A stretch of 64,000 nt of DNA from Synergistaceae bacterium (GCA_017451025.1 JAFSSM010000010.1:1-64000), one strand, 5' to 3'; positions 1 to 8,510 are shown, counted from the first letter of the stretch. Numbers and translations are program-made. Notes: generated from the letters alone by a model not told the origin.

Positions 1-142
1 CCGCACACGACTTGAATGCTCCGTTGCCGCGATTATCTATCCCTATCAGCTCGTAAGGGCAGTCCTGAGTTTTCAGGGTGTTCACAAAATCTCCGTACAT
101 CTTTTCGTCGTTCCAGCAGCAAATTACCGTTACCTCGCTCAT
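1..142 (-). CDS. Glycosyltransferase-like protein, N-terminal fragment (runs off the window)
   Basis: An open frame starts at an ATG at 142 and runs leftward out of the window, giving 47 visible residues beginning MSEVTVICCWNDEKMYGDFV. A hydrophobic beta strand followed by a Trp-Asn-Asp turn and later a GIDNRGN segment resembles the nucleotide-sugar entry of family 2 glycosyltransferases. The gene begins just 6 bases beyond the stop of the ABC-F gene on the same strand, so the two are probably co-transcribed. Only the N-terminus is visible, so the family call is tentative and neither acceptor nor sugar can be named. Confidence 0.5.
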   Translation of the reverse strand, partial: MSEVTVICCWNDEKMYGDFVNTLKTQDCPYELIGIDNRGNGAFKSCA

Positions 143-148
143 AAAACA

Positions 149-2071
149 TCACTCCTTCATAGTCTCGAGCTTTAAGCTCTCCTCTTCCCAGCTGGAATAT
201 AGCTTTTTCAGGCTTCCGTCAAGATTGTTGCGCTCAATCATCAAGCTCTGCACCCTCGCAGAATCCTTCAGTGTCTCCGGCTCACACAGTGCTCCGTCAA
301 TTTCAGCTAGCCTCGCCTCAACCTCCGCAATCTCACGCTCAATCCCCGCAACCCTCTTCTTTGCCTCGCGAAACTCACGCAAACTTTCCGCGCTTGGCCG
401 TGATTTCCTGACAACCTGAGGTTTTCCAGATTCAGGCTGTTGTTCTGCAAGACTCTCCTCCCGCTTCTCCAAAAACCACGAGTAATTGCCCGGATAATCG
501 TAGAGCCTGCCGTTCCGAATCTCCAACACCCTCTCAGCAAGCGCGTCCAGAAAATGGCGGTCATGCGACACGATCAACAGCGTACCCTGATATTTTAGTA
601 AGGCACGTTCCACAATTTCGCGGGTGTTCTGGTCTAAATGGTTGGTAGGCTCATCGAGAATCAGGAAGTTCGTCTCCTCCAGCATCAGCTTGTAGAGTGC
701 CAGCCTTGCCTTCTCTCCGCCAGAAAGAACACTTGCGCTCTTGAAGATGTCATCTCCGCTGAACAGGAAAGCTCCTAACAAATTCCGCCGCTCTACATCA
801 TTGAGCTTCGACGACACTGCGCGGGCTTCCTCCCAGACCGTTCGGGTGTAATCTATGTTCTGCGCACTCTCCTGCGAATAATACGCTGGCCTTACGTTAT
901 GGCCAAGTTCAACGCTCCCTGATGTAGGATCTTCGGTCATGCTGAGAAGCCGGAGCAGCGTAGACTTTCCCGCACCGTTCACTCCGACAAGCGCAACCCG
1001 TTCACCGCGATTCAGCACGAAACTCACGCCATCGAACACCTGAAGTTCTCCGTAACGCTTGGCCAAGTTCCGGGCCTTGAGGACTTCCCAGCCGCTAGCA
1101 GGTGCTTCCGGAATCGTCAGCTTCACCGTCCTGCTGTCCTGTGCAAGCTCGATCCGCTCTATCTTTTCGAGCTGCTTAATCCTGCTCTGAACTTGCGCGG
1201 CCTTCGTCGCCTTGTACCTGAAGCGTTCCACAAACGACTCTATCCTCGCAATTTTCGCCCTCTGCTGCAAAAACGCCTTCTCCAGAAGCTCGCGGCTCTG
1301 CTCCTTCGCAGCAAGATACTCATCATAGCTGTACGGATAAAGCGTAATAACCCCGCGCTCAAGGTCTGCAATATTTTCCGCCGTATTCTCCAGAAAACGA
1401 ACATCATGCGACACGGACACTACTGCTCCCTTGTGAGTCCGCAGCCACCCTTCAAGCCATTCCATAGATTCGGTGTCCAGATGGTTAGTCGGTTCATCGA
1501 GCAGCAATACATCAGGAGCAGAGAGCAGCAACGCTGCCATAGCAATACGCATCTTCCAGCCGCCGGAAAAGTACCTGCAATTTTTCCCTGCGTCATCTTT
1601 CCTGAAGCCAAGTCCGTGAAGAACCTTCATTGCCATTGCCTCGAACGCAAAGCCTCCGAGATTCTCGAACCTGCGCTCAAGGCGTGAATGTTCGTCCAGA
1701 AGTTCGGAGTGCATTTCCGGATTGAGCGAGAGCTTTTCCTCGACGGCCCGCAATTTTGCCTCGACTCCTGCGATGCCTGCACGATCCTTCAGGTAATCCA
1801 TCAGCGGCACAGCGTCAATTTCCACCAAATCCTGCGGCAGATAGCCTACAGTGAGGCCGCGCGATCGTTCGACAGTTCCGCCGTCCTGTTCCTGCATACC
1901 CATAATGACGCGCAGAAGAGTAGTTTTTCCTGCACCGTTAGGCCCGACGATCCCGATTCGTGCATTATCCGGAATCTGGAGGTTCAGGCCGCGAAAGATT
2001 ACTTGTTCACCAAATGAGAGTGTTAGATTCTTGATGTCTATCATGATGGGAATAATAGTATCACAGGACAT
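149..2071 (-). CDS. ABC-F family ATPase (two ABC domains, no membrane segments)
   Basis: This protein of about 640 residues has two nucleotide-binding domains in one chain and no transmembrane segments, the ABC-F (Uup/EttA/YheS-like) arrangement associated with ribosome-acting translation factors. Domain 1 has Walker A GPNGAGKTT near residues 43-51, signature FSGGWKMR and Walker B LLLDEPTNHLD. Domain 2 has GVNGAGKST, LSGGEKAR and LILDEPTNHLD. A charged linker joins them and the last ~90 residues are a charged, coiled-coil-like tail. Two starts are possible. ATG at 2071 has AGGGGG seven bases upstream, but that sequence is also the 3' arm of the hsp20 terminator. ATG at 2044 (MIDIKNLTLSF) fits the usual family N-terminus but has no clear ribosome site. 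Which family member it is cannot be decided here. Confidence 0.9.
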   Translation of the reverse strand: MSCDTIIPIMIDIKNLTLSFGEQVIFRGLNLQIPDNARIGIVGPNGAGKTTLLRVIMGMQEQDGGTVERSRGLTVGYLPQDLVEIDAVPLMDYLKDRAGIAGVEAKLRAVEEKLSLNPEMHSELLDEHSRLERRFENLGGFAFEAMAMKVLHGLGFRKDDAGKNCRYFSGGWKMRIAMAALLLSAPDVLLLDEPTNHLDTESMEWLEGWLRTHKGAVVSVSHDVRFLENTAENIADLERGVITLYPYSYDEYLAAKEQSRELLEKAFLQQRAKIARIESFVERFRYKATKAAQVQSRIKQLEKIERIELAQDSRTVKLTIPEAPASGWEVLKARNLAKRYGELQVFDGVSFVLNRGERVALVGVNGAGKSTLLRLLSMTEDPTSGSVELGHNVRPAYYSQESAQNIDYTRTVWEEARAVSSKLNDVERRNLLGAFLFSGDDIFKSASVLSGGEKARLALYKLMLEETNFLILDEPTNHLDQNTREIVERALLKYQGTLLIVSHDRHFLDALAERVLEIRNGRLYDYPGNYSWFLEKREESLAEQQPESGKPQVVRKSRPSAESLREFREAKKRVAGIEREIAEVEARLAEIDGALCEPETLKDSARVQSLMIERNNLDGSLKKLYSSWEEESLKLETMKE

Positions 2072-2073
2072 GA

Positions 2074-2104
2074 AAAATCCCCCTGCCTGTTTCCAGACAA
2101 GGGG
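2074..2104 (-). terminator. Rho-independent terminator after hsp20
   Basis: The arms 2079-2089 and 2094-2104 pair at 9 of 11 positions around a TTTC loop, and on the minus strand the hairpin is followed by ATTTTTC. It lies about 20 bases after the hsp20 stop. Its 3' arm supplies the G-rich ribosome site of the upstream start of the ABC-F gene. Confidence 0.75.
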
Positions 2105-2125
2105 ACATTTTGTGCTTTATGCAGG

Positions 2126-2578
2126 TTATGCTTCGGACTTGATGCTCAATTTCTTGTGGGCTTTGTCCTGGCTCTTCTCTGCAACTTCAACGGTGAGCAC
2201 TCCGTTCTTGAAGGCGGCCTCTGCACTTTCCGGGTCTGCCTCAACTGGGAATGACACCACCCGCTCAACCTTACCGTAACGCCTCTCACTGCGGAAATAA
2301 CTCTTTCCGTCGTCGGTGCCTTCTTTTGTCTCGGACTTCTTTTCGGCAGAAAGCGTAAGCCTGTCAGAATATACATGAAGGTCTACATTTTCGGGGTCAA
2401 TGCCCGGCAATTCTGCTTCAACGAAAATCTTTCCGTCCTTGCGGTAAACGTCGAGCTTTGCGCCAAATCCCTTGAAGCCTTCGTCGAAAAACGGTGCGGA
2501 GATGCTTCTAGTTATCGAGTCAACGAACTCTTCAGGGTCAAACATTCTCATCATTGGATAAAATCTTTCTCTTGCCAT
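2126..2578 (-). CDS. Hsp20 family small heat-shock protein
   Basis: A small heat-shock chaperone of about 150 residues that would hold unfolding proteins in a refoldable state. The alpha-crystallin domain spans roughly residues 45-140: LDVYRKDGKIFVEAELPGI opens it and the conserved FKNGVLTVEV strand closes it. I chose the ATG at 2578 (MARERF) because AAAGGAGA lies about 10 bases upstream; the ATG at 2587 is almost on top of that ribosome site. The gene stands alone between a TATAAT-type promoter and a strong terminator. No CIRCE or HAIR-type operator was seen upstream. Confidence 0.93.
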   Translation of the reverse strand: MARERFYPMMRMFDPEEFVDSITRSISAPFFDEGFKGFGAKLDVYRKDGKIFVEAELPGIDPENVDLHVYSDRLTLSAEKKSETKEGTDDGKSYFRSERRYGKVERVVSFPVEADPESAEAAFKNGVLTVEVAEKSQDKAHKKLSIKSEA

Positions 2579-2629
2579 AGTAATCATTCTCCTTTGTGTT
2601 ATGTCTGTGATTTCCTCACAACGCGGAGA

Positions 2630-2635
2630 ATTATA
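2630..2635 (-). promoter_or_regulatory. Candidate -10 box upstream of hsp20
   Basis: TATAAT on the minus strand, about 52 bases before the hsp20 start. No convincing TTGACA-like -35 sits 16-18 bases further upstream. Called from sequence match and position only. Confidence 0.4.
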
Positions 2636-2703
2636 CTCCTGACATTTTTAAACTATATCGTAATAATTACTGACTTTCTGATAATTTATGACCTATTTAT
2701 TCT

Positions 2704-2982
2704 CTAAGCTATCGCCTCCTCAAGTACACGCCTCACGTTTTCACGGCACTCTTCGTACTTCTCGCCGCTATGTGCCTCGTACACCTTCACATCATTCACA
2801 AACATCGTCGGCACATGATAATAGTCATACTTGGCCGAAATCTCCGGGTGCTCGTTCTCCTCAACCCACTCGACACTGACCGCCGCATACTTCTCATTCT
2901 CAGACACAAGCTCCTGCAATGCCTTCATCGCCTGACGGCAATACGGACATCCATTCATACGAAACGCCAATACTTTCTTCAT
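2704..2982 (-). CDS. Glutaredoxin/thioredoxin-like protein with a CPYC active site
   Basis: A 92-residue protein starting MKKVLAFRMNGCPYCRQAMK. The CPYC motif at residues 12-15 is the classic glutaredoxin redox centre, followed by an alpha helix and a YHVPTMFVND segment holding the cis-proline (VPT) that completes the thioredoxin fold. It probably reduces protein disulfides or mixed disulfides in the cytoplasm. GGGG lies about 10 bases upstream of the ATG. It is a single gene, divergent from the membrane glycosyltransferase to its right. Its partner reductase is unknown. Confidence 0.85.
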   Translation of the reverse strand: MKKVLAFRMNGCPYCRQAMKALQELVSENEKYAAVSVEWVEENEHPEISAKYDYYHVPTMFVNDVKVYEAHSGEKYEECRENVRRVLEEAIA

Positions 2983-3017
2983 TACACTAAATCCCCTTCC
3001 AATTTTCGCAGATAAGA

Positions 3018-3023
3018 TATAAT
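3018..3023 (+). promoter_or_regulatory. Candidate -10 box for the glycosyltransferase/secreted-protein pair
   Basis: TATAAT lies about 65 bases before the glycosyltransferase start and 30 before a purine-rich AAAAGGAGA. No clear -35 hexamer. Confidence 0.4.
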
Positions 3024-3066
3024 ACTCTCTATCTCAAAATTTTTTCACTAAAAGGAGACTTTCGCC

Positions 3067-3105
3067 GTGAGCAGGTCAAGTTATTTCTATGCTAAGGCTC
3101 GGTAA
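3067..3105 (+). other. Possible 12-residue leader ORF overlapping the glycosyltransferase start
   Basis: GTG at 3067 sits about 10 bases after the only good ribosome site here (AAAAGGAGA) and opens a 12-codon frame ending TAA at 3103-3105. That stop lies 15 bases inside the downstream gene, whose own ATG at 3089 has no ribosome site. This arrangement would suit translational coupling. It could also be a chance GTG near a poorly conserved start. Confidence 0.3.
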
Positions 3106-4672
3106 ATTTTTACGCTCAAAGCCTGCCTTGCTGTTCGGGGCGTTATTGTTCTACTTATACTTCAGAGGAATCAGCGATCACGGACTCATTGACCCTGTCG
3201 AGGGAATCAATGCTTCCGTTGGGCTTCACATGTTCGCCGCCGGAAATTACTTCGTCCCCAAAATCGGCGAAGCCCTCACAGCAGGAAAAACTATGCTCTA
3301 CTGGTGGCTATCCGCCCTCTCCCTAAAATTGTTCGGCTGGAGCGAATTTTCGGTGCGCTTCTGGTCTGCACTGTCAGGTCTCGGAATGATCTGGGCTTCA
3401 TCGCTTGCCGCAAGGGAGCGTTCATCAAGAAGTGCCTGGCTCGCCGCAGGAATTTGCGCCTCCATGACAGGGTGCTTTGTCGTTTCGCAGATAGCTTCTT
3501 CACACGCACTCTATTCCTGCCTCACAGCTATAACTATGGCCGGTGCGGTCAGGTCGCGCACAAATAAACTCTGGCTCATCCCCGCTCACTTGGCCTCCTC
3601 TCTGGCATTCATGGCTCACGGTGCATCTGGACTCTTCCTTGCTTGGATGGCAGTCATCGCATATTCAGTTCTGAGCGAGGACTGGGACATGATGCGCAAT
3701 TTCTTCACATGGCCTGCCGGAATAATTATCACAATAATCTTTGCGGGCTTTTACCTCGTTGCACTGATAATCTCAAACCCCGAGCTAATTCACTTCATGA
3801 GATGCCAGAATCACATCTACTCTTTCGGCGGAATAACAGGCTGTGCTGTGTTCGTGTTCATGTGCTTCGTCCCATGGACAGGCTTCATGATACGAGCGTT
3901 GTTCGAGACAATCCCGAAAAAATTTCCGGCTCCTCAATCATCAGAACTATTCCTGATGGTATGGGCAGGAGTTTTCGGCGTGGCCGCTATTGCGTCGGGA
4001 GATATGCTCGCTGTAAGTTCGTGTGTACCAGCGTTGTCCGCAATGCTCGGCCTTAAACTCGATGCCTGGCTCGCCACGAAAAAGCTGTATTCGGTGCGAA
4101 TGTCGGTCATGCTTAACGTCCTGATTCTGGTGCCTGTGCTCTACATGCTGCTTCCTTTCACCGTAAACATCTTCCCGCTCGTCAAGGCTTCCCTCCTCTC
4201 GCTCATTCCTTGGGGAATTTTGGGTGCTCTGGCTCTGTTCGCAGGCTGGTACTACACCCGCACAAAGCAGATCAAGAAATGGGTGCGCAACGTTCCGGCG
4301 GCGGCGTTGTTGTGCCTGATGCCGTTAGCCGGAGTCTTTAATTTGGCGGCTGACACTTATTCGGTGAGGGACATCGGAAAAAAGCTCGGCACTACGATTG
4401 AGGGGAACGAGACGGTCATACAGTACGGCGTGAATTATCCGTCGGTGTATTTCTACACGTTCAGGAACTCCAGCATAATTGACGCGGATCTTACGCCCGG
4501 AGTTCAGGAGAAGAAATTTCTGGAGGATTTCTCGTTAATCGGGAAAGTATGGGGCGGAAAAGAACGAGTATTCCTGATTATGAGGGAAGACATGCATTCG
4601 GAAGAGCCTCTGCCTCAAAATGTATCGCACATTCTTGAAGCTGAAGACATACTGCTTCTGAGTAATCAATAG
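3089..4672 (+). CDS. Polytopic membrane glycosyltransferase (GT39/ArnT/PMT-like)
   Basis: This 527-residue, strongly hydrophobic protein has about ten predicted membrane segments. Near the N-terminus an acidic motif (DHGLIDPVEG) occupies the first periplasmic loop, where ArnT/PMT-type enzymes carry their catalytic Asp-Glu pair. The family moves a sugar from a lipid-phosphate carrier onto lipid A or protein on the outer side of the inner membrane; the substrate here is unknown. The C-terminal ~90 residues form a soluble domain. ATG at 3089 is the only start after an in-frame stop at 3068, but its ribosome site is weak. The next gene begins 18 bases later and is probably co-transcribed. Confidence 0.75.
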   Translation: MLRLGKFLRSKPALLFGALLFYLYFRGISDHGLIDPVEGINASVGLHMFAAGNYFVPKIGEALTAGKTMLYWWLSALSLKLFGWSEFSVRFWSALSGLGMIWASSLAARERSSRSAWLAAGICASMTGCFVVSQIASSHALYSCLTAITMAGAVRSRTNKLWLIPAHLASSLAFMAHGASGLFLAWMAVIAYSVLSEDWDMMRNFFTWPAGIIITIIFAGFYLVALIISNPELIHFMRCQNHIYSFGGITGCAVFVFMCFVPWTGFMIRALFETIPKKFPAPQSSELFLMVWAGVFGVAAIASGDMLAVSSCVPALSAMLGLKLDAWLATKKLYSVRMSVMLNVLILVPVLYMLLPFTVNIFPLVKASLLSLIPWGILGALALFAGWYYTRTKQIKKWVRNVPAAALLCLMPLAGVFNLAADTYSVRDIGKKLGTTIEGNETVIQYGVNYPSVYFYTFRNSSIIDADLTPGVQEKKFLEDFSLIGKVWGGKERVFLIMREDMHSEEPLPQNVSHILEAEDILLLSNQ

Positions 4673-4690
4673 TAAGGAGAATTTGTACAT

Positions 4691-5398
4691 ATGCGGAAAA
4701 TTTTTGTGTCTGCACTGCTCATAGTTTTAGCGTTCACGCTCAGTGCCATAGCTGAAGTTGAACCCAACGCCGAGATTCACAGGGTCATAGGCGGTCTGTA
4801 CTCGCTCGTGTGTGCAGTGAACCTCAACGGCAACACCAATCCCCACATCAACCAGCTGCGCCAGTTCTTCACCGGTATTCCTGATGACTGGCACAACGAA
4901 GCCCAGCTTACGCGTTCCGGCGGTGAAATTTGGGCCGGTGTATCGGTGGGGAAATACTCAACAGCCCGGCATTACTTGCGTGATAATTCGGCGGAACTGG
5001 GCATTGCGGAAGAACCAGAAGGGTATTCATGGCTCGGAGGCGGATATGCCTGGCTGAAGGCTTCGGTCATCAAGGACATCAAGGCCGCGCGCGGAACAGG
5101 CAAAGATTCAGGTACTATATTCCTGAGCACAGACGGTGTGAACTGGTGGCAGGCATTCCCTGATTTTACGCGGGAAGCGGCTGCGGAAATCATGAAGCGC
5201 TGGGGAGCACGGAGAGTTCCGGAATTGCACAAACCTTCGGGCGAAAAATCGGAGAGCCTGTACGAATCGGTAAAGCCCTCTGATGTTCAGAAACCCAAGA
5301 ATATGCACGTCGGACGCAGAAAAAGCAGCTTCGACATGGAAATTGGTTTAGGCAGGGACGTATTCATTGACCCGGTCCCGAACAGACGGAGACGCTAG
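4691..5398 (+). CDS. Secreted protein of unknown function
   Basis: A 235-residue protein with a clear signal peptide (MRKIFVSALLIVLAFTLSAIA, cleavage near residue 21). The mature part has many Trp, Tyr and Gly residues (YSWLGGGYAWLKAS, STDGVNWWQAF) and ends in an Arg-rich tail (NRRRR). I do not recognise a family. AAGGAGA lies 10 bases before the ATG. It follows the membrane glycosyltransferase by 18 bases, so a shared role in the envelope is plausible but unproven. Its TAG stop is the first base run of a G-rich repeat, so its C-terminus may have been altered by that element. Confidence 0.75.
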   Translation: MRKIFVSALLIVLAFTLSAIAEVEPNAEIHRVIGGLYSLVCAVNLNGNTNPHINQLRQFFTGIPDDWHNEAQLTRSGGEIWAGVSVGKYSTARHYLRDNSAELGIAEEPEGYSWLGGGYAWLKASVIKDIKAARGTGKDSGTIFLSTDGVNWWQAFPDFTREAAAEIMKRWGARRVPELHKPSGEKSESLYESVKPSDVQKPKNMHVGRRKSSFDMEIGLGRDVFIDPVPNRRRR

Positions 5399-5425
5399 GG
5401 GTTAGGGGCAGGGGGTAGGGAGTAG
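5395..5425 (+). repeat. G-rich telomere-like repeat, copy 1
   Basis: CTAGGGGTTAGGGG is followed by CA, GGGGG, TA and GGG. Four runs of three or more G are separated by 2-3 bases, a canonical G-quadruplex pattern. It contains the stop codon of the preceding gene. Related copies are at 34317-34349 and, reversed, at 56411-56458. Confidence 0.75.
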
Positions 5426-5481
5426 ATTCATAATTATTACCGTCCAAAACAGACAATAATCACTCTAAGGAGGTTATATTC

Positions 5482-6471
5482 ATGGCAGTACTAATTTGCG
5501 GAGGAGCTGGATATGTCGGCTCTCACAACGTAAGGGCCTTCAAGGAACACGGAGAAGATGTTATCGTTGTTGACAGCCTCGAAACCGGACACAGAGCATC
5601 AGTTCCGGAGGACGTGAAATTCTACCAGGAGGATATTCGCAACGGCGAAGCTCTGGACAAGATTTTTGCGGAGAACCAGGTTGAGGCAGTGGTGCACTTC
5701 TGCGCATATTCTCTTGTCGGCGAGAGCATGGAACTTCCGTTAAAGTATTTTGACAACAACGTTGGCGGAATGATTAGCCTGCTCGAAGCAATGCACAGGC
5801 ATAACGTCAAGCGCATAATCTTTTCGTCAACAGCGGCAACCTACGGAGAACCCAAGAGAGTCCCAATTCTTGAGACTGACCCTACAGAACCGACCAATCC
5901 TTACGGCGAGAGCAAGCGCATCATGGAAAAGATGATGAAGTGGGTAAGCTCACAGCATGATATTCGTTATGTGTCCCTGCGCTACTTCAACGTTGCCGGA
6001 GCGTGGCGCGACGGAACTATCGGCGAGGACCACAAGGTCGAGACCCACCTAATCCCCCTGATTCTTCAGGTGCCTCTGGGGAAACGCGAGCATATCACCA
6101 TTTACGGCGACGACTACCCCACAAACGACGGCACATGCATTCGCGATTACATTCACGTCGAGGATTTGGCGAGGGCACATCTTCTTGCGCTTAATTACCT
6201 TAGGGACGGCGGAGAGAGCAACATTTTCAATCTCGGAAGCGGGGACGGCTATTCGGTTATGGAGATGATAACTGCCGCAAGAGAAGTTACAGGCCACCCG
6301 ATTCCTGCGGTGATTGGCACGCGCAGAGCAGGAGACCCCGCAAAACTGGTAGCTGACTCGACGAAGGCCGGAAAGATTCTCCGCTGGAAGCCCGAAATCA
6401 CGAAAATGCAGGACATTATCGCCAGCGCGTGGAAGTGGCACAAATCGCACCCTAAAGGCTACGAGGACTAA
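5482..6471 (+). CDS. galE: UDP-glucose 4-epimerase
   Basis: A 329-residue short-chain dehydrogenase/reductase that would interconvert UDP-glucose and UDP-galactose in the cytoplasm, supplying sugars for surface polysaccharide. The NAD-binding motif GGAGYVGS is at residues 7-14. The catalytic Ser-Thr stretch is in SSTAATYGE and the YxxxK pair in NPYGESK. CIRDYIHVEDLA and FNLGSGDGYSV are typical GalE signatures. Length is normal for the family. AAGGAGG lies 10 bases before the ATG. Its stop overlaps the next start (TAATG), so galE, the PAS protein and rsmA form one operon. Confidence 0.93.
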   Translation: MAVLICGGAGYVGSHNVRAFKEHGEDVIVVDSLETGHRASVPEDVKFYQEDIRNGEALDKIFAENQVEAVVHFCAYSLVGESMELPLKYFDNNVGGMISLLEAMHRHNVKRIIFSSTAATYGEPKRVPILETDPTEPTNPYGESKRIMEKMMKWVSSQHDIRYVSLRYFNVAGAWRDGTIGEDHKVETHLIPLILQVPLGKREHITIYGDDYPTNDGTCIRDYIHVEDLARAHLLALNYLRDGGESNIFNLGSGDGYSVMEMITAAREVTGHPIPAVIGTRRAGDPAKLVADSTKAGKILRWKPEITKMQDIIASAWKWHKSHPKGYED

Positions 6472-7742
6472 TGAGCGTCTGGAGCGGAGTACTCGACAGC
6501 TGTCCCGGACTTTTGTGCTGTGTCGTAAACATTAAGGGCCGGTTAATCTACGCCACTCACGGCTACAAGGCCATAGCCGCAAGACTTTTCGGCCACAAGT
6601 GCGAGGAGGGCAGGAATTACCCGCCGCTGATCAGCGCGATGGACAGGGAGATTCACGATGCACTGACTGCGGCATGTCTTGGCGAGACCAACGCTATAGA
6701 GTTCGCGGAGGGCACCAACCAGCAAAATATCTGGGACCTCACGGCCTCTCCATTAAGGCTTGTCGACGACGGAGAGAGCAAAATTTCCGGCGTGGTTATC
6801 CGCATAGTCTCGTCGATGAGCACAGGCCAGACTCAGGCACCGGTAATCAGGAGCAACCCGAACATCCTTGAGGCTGTACCGTTTCGGGCGTGCGTAACCG
6901 ACAGCAAGGGAGTAATTCTCGCCGCCAATAAATTCCTGTCTTCGAGTCTGGGCGTTGACCCTTCAGGAAGCAGCATCGCAGAAATTCTCGAGCCTGATGT
7001 GCACTCCGAGCTTCTCCACATAATCACGAAACGTTCAGGCAGTGCGGAAGGGATTATGCAGGACACTTCGCCGCACGAAAATTTCTTCCAGTTCACGCCC
7101 GAAGAAGTATATCTTGATGCGGCACTCAACGATATTCCGGCCAAGAAGGAAACAGAATCCAGGCGGATACGTCTTCACGCAAGCCCGATCGACTGGAACG
7201 GCCAGGAGTCCACAATGCTAACTTTCGAGGACATCACGGAGACCAAGCGCACCAGCGAGCAATTGCGCAAACTTTTGACGTTCGACACGCGCACAGGGAT
7301 TCTCAACCGCAGGGGCCTCGAACACATTCTTATCCGCAAAATCAGCACAGCAGTCCGTGAATCGCAGGAACTTTCGCTGATAGCACTTGCTCCGGACAAC
7401 TTGAAGCAGGTTACGGAGAACTCTGGGTATGTTGCGGGCGAAAGAATGATACGCAATTTCGTGTGGACGGTTAAGGATTTCATCAGCGGCCGGGCTGAGA
7501 GCATGGCGGCCAGGTATTCGCGCGACGAGTTCATGATTATTGCGCACTGTTCCGGAGCTGTCGCTGTGGTCATGGCGAACGAAATTCGAGCACGTGCTGA
7601 TGGAGTGCCTGTGAGTGCAGGAGTAGCTGACTTTTCGGACGGGATGTATTCGGGCGTGAACGAGTTTATGGGTGCGGCGTATGACGCTATGATCCGCGCG
7701 AGGTCTGAGGGCGGAAATATTACGGTGCTTGCCGGGCGATGA
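6471..7742 (+). CDS. PAS-type sensor with a degenerate GGDEF domain
   Basis: A 423-residue soluble signalling protein. The N-terminal third and the segment around residues 140-265 look like two PAS folds; the second ends in the PAC-like phrase LTFEDITETKR. From about residue 270 a diguanylate-cyclase-like domain begins (LTFDTRTGILNRRGLEHIL). The active-site GGDEF is replaced by SRDEF at residues 350-354, and the region just before it is short. Synthesis of cyclic di-GMP is therefore unlikely; a GTP-binding or regulatory role is more plausible. The start overlaps the galE stop and the end overlaps rsmA by four bases, an odd place for a sensor. Confidence 0.75.
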   Translation: MSVWSGVLDSCPGLLCCVVNIKGRLIYATHGYKAIAARLFGHKCEEGRNYPPLISAMDREIHDALTAACLGETNAIEFAEGTNQQNIWDLTASPLRLVDDGESKISGVVIRIVSSMSTGQTQAPVIRSNPNILEAVPFRACVTDSKGVILAANKFLSSSLGVDPSGSSIAEILEPDVHSELLHIITKRSGSAEGIMQDTSPHENFFQFTPEEVYLDAALNDIPAKKETESRRIRLHASPIDWNGQESTMLTFEDITETKRTSEQLRKLLTFDTRTGILNRRGLEHILIRKISTAVRESQELSLIALAPDNLKQVTENSGYVAGERMIRNFVWTVKDFISGRAESMAARYSRDEFMIIAHCSGAVAVVMANEIRARADGVPVSAGVADFSDGMYSGVNEFMGAAYDAMIRARSEGGNITVLAGR

Positions 7743-8488
7743 AGGCACTGAAGCGTTACGGGCAGAACTTTTTGGTGGACAGAAACATTCTCGGATTAAT
7801 GCTGAGGCGATCTGAGGCAGGAGAGGATGACTGTATTCTGGAGATAGGTCCGGGGCACGGAGTGCTGACCCGGGCACTGCTTGAGGCAGGGGTAAAATGC
7901 GTTCATGCTGTCGAAGTTGACGAGAGGCTGAAGCCTGAACTTGAGGAACTTTCGCGCAATGATAACAGGCTTGTGCTTCACTGGGGAGATGCCGTGAAAC
8001 ATGATTACGCTTCACTTGTGCCGTTCCCGAATAAGGTAATCGCGAATATACCCTACAACATTACGACACCGTTAATCTGGGAATTGCTGAAGTATGCCCG
8101 TCTTGGCCTGACCTATCACCTGTACATGCTGCAGAAGGAAGCCGCAGACAGGCTAACCGCTCCTCCGGACACTAAGGCGCGCTATCCGCTGGGGGTATGT
8201 GTTGAGGCAATGGGCAGGGCTAACATCGTACGGAATATCCCTCCTGAATGTTTCAGGCCCATTCCCGAAGTGAACTCTGCGCTGACCGAAATTGTGCTTA
8301 AACGGAATTTTGAGCTTGCTGGTGATTCTGCGTGGAGTGAACTTCTGCACAGGGGTTTTGCACAGAGACGAAAGACCCTCGCCAATAATCTTAGAGGCTA
8401 TGCCGATGCCGGAGAACTTGGCCGGAAGCGCGCGGAAGACCTGACGAGCGATGAATGGATAAAAATATACTCCTCCGTAAGACGCTGA
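7739..8488 (+). CDS. rsmA: 16S rRNA dimethyladenosine transferase (RsmA/KsgA)
   Basis: A 249-residue methyltransferase that dimethylates two adjacent adenines near the 3' end of 16S rRNA during small-subunit assembly. The family opening GQNFLVD is at residues 9-15, the SAM-binding glycine loop is in EIGPGHGVLT, and the catalytic NIPYN tetrad region is near residue 104. FAQRRKTLANNL near the C-terminus is also diagnostic. The start ATG overlaps the preceding stop (ATGA). The last codons form one arm of the terminator hairpin. Confidence 0.95.
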   Translation: MKALKRYGQNFLVDRNILGLMLRRSEAGEDDCILEIGPGHGVLTRALLEAGVKCVHAVEVDERLKPELEELSRNDNRLVLHWGDAVKHDYASLVPFPNKVIANIPYNITTPLIWELLKYARLGLTYHLYMLQKEAADRLTAPPDTKARYPLGVCVEAMGRANIVRNIPPECFRPIPEVNSALTEIVLKRNFELAGDSAWSELLHRGFAQRRKTLANNLRGYADAGELGRKRAEDLTSDEWIKIYSSVRR

Positions 8489-8510
8489 TGCACAACGGAG
8501 GAGTTTTCTT
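8469..8510 (+). terminator. Terminator overlapping the 3' end of rsmA
   Basis: ACTCCTCCGT at 8469-8478 pairs perfectly with ACGGAGGAGT at 8495-8504, followed by TTTCTTC. The rsmA stop lies in the 16-base loop, so coding and terminator sequence are shared. The next gene converges from the right. Confidence 0.8.
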
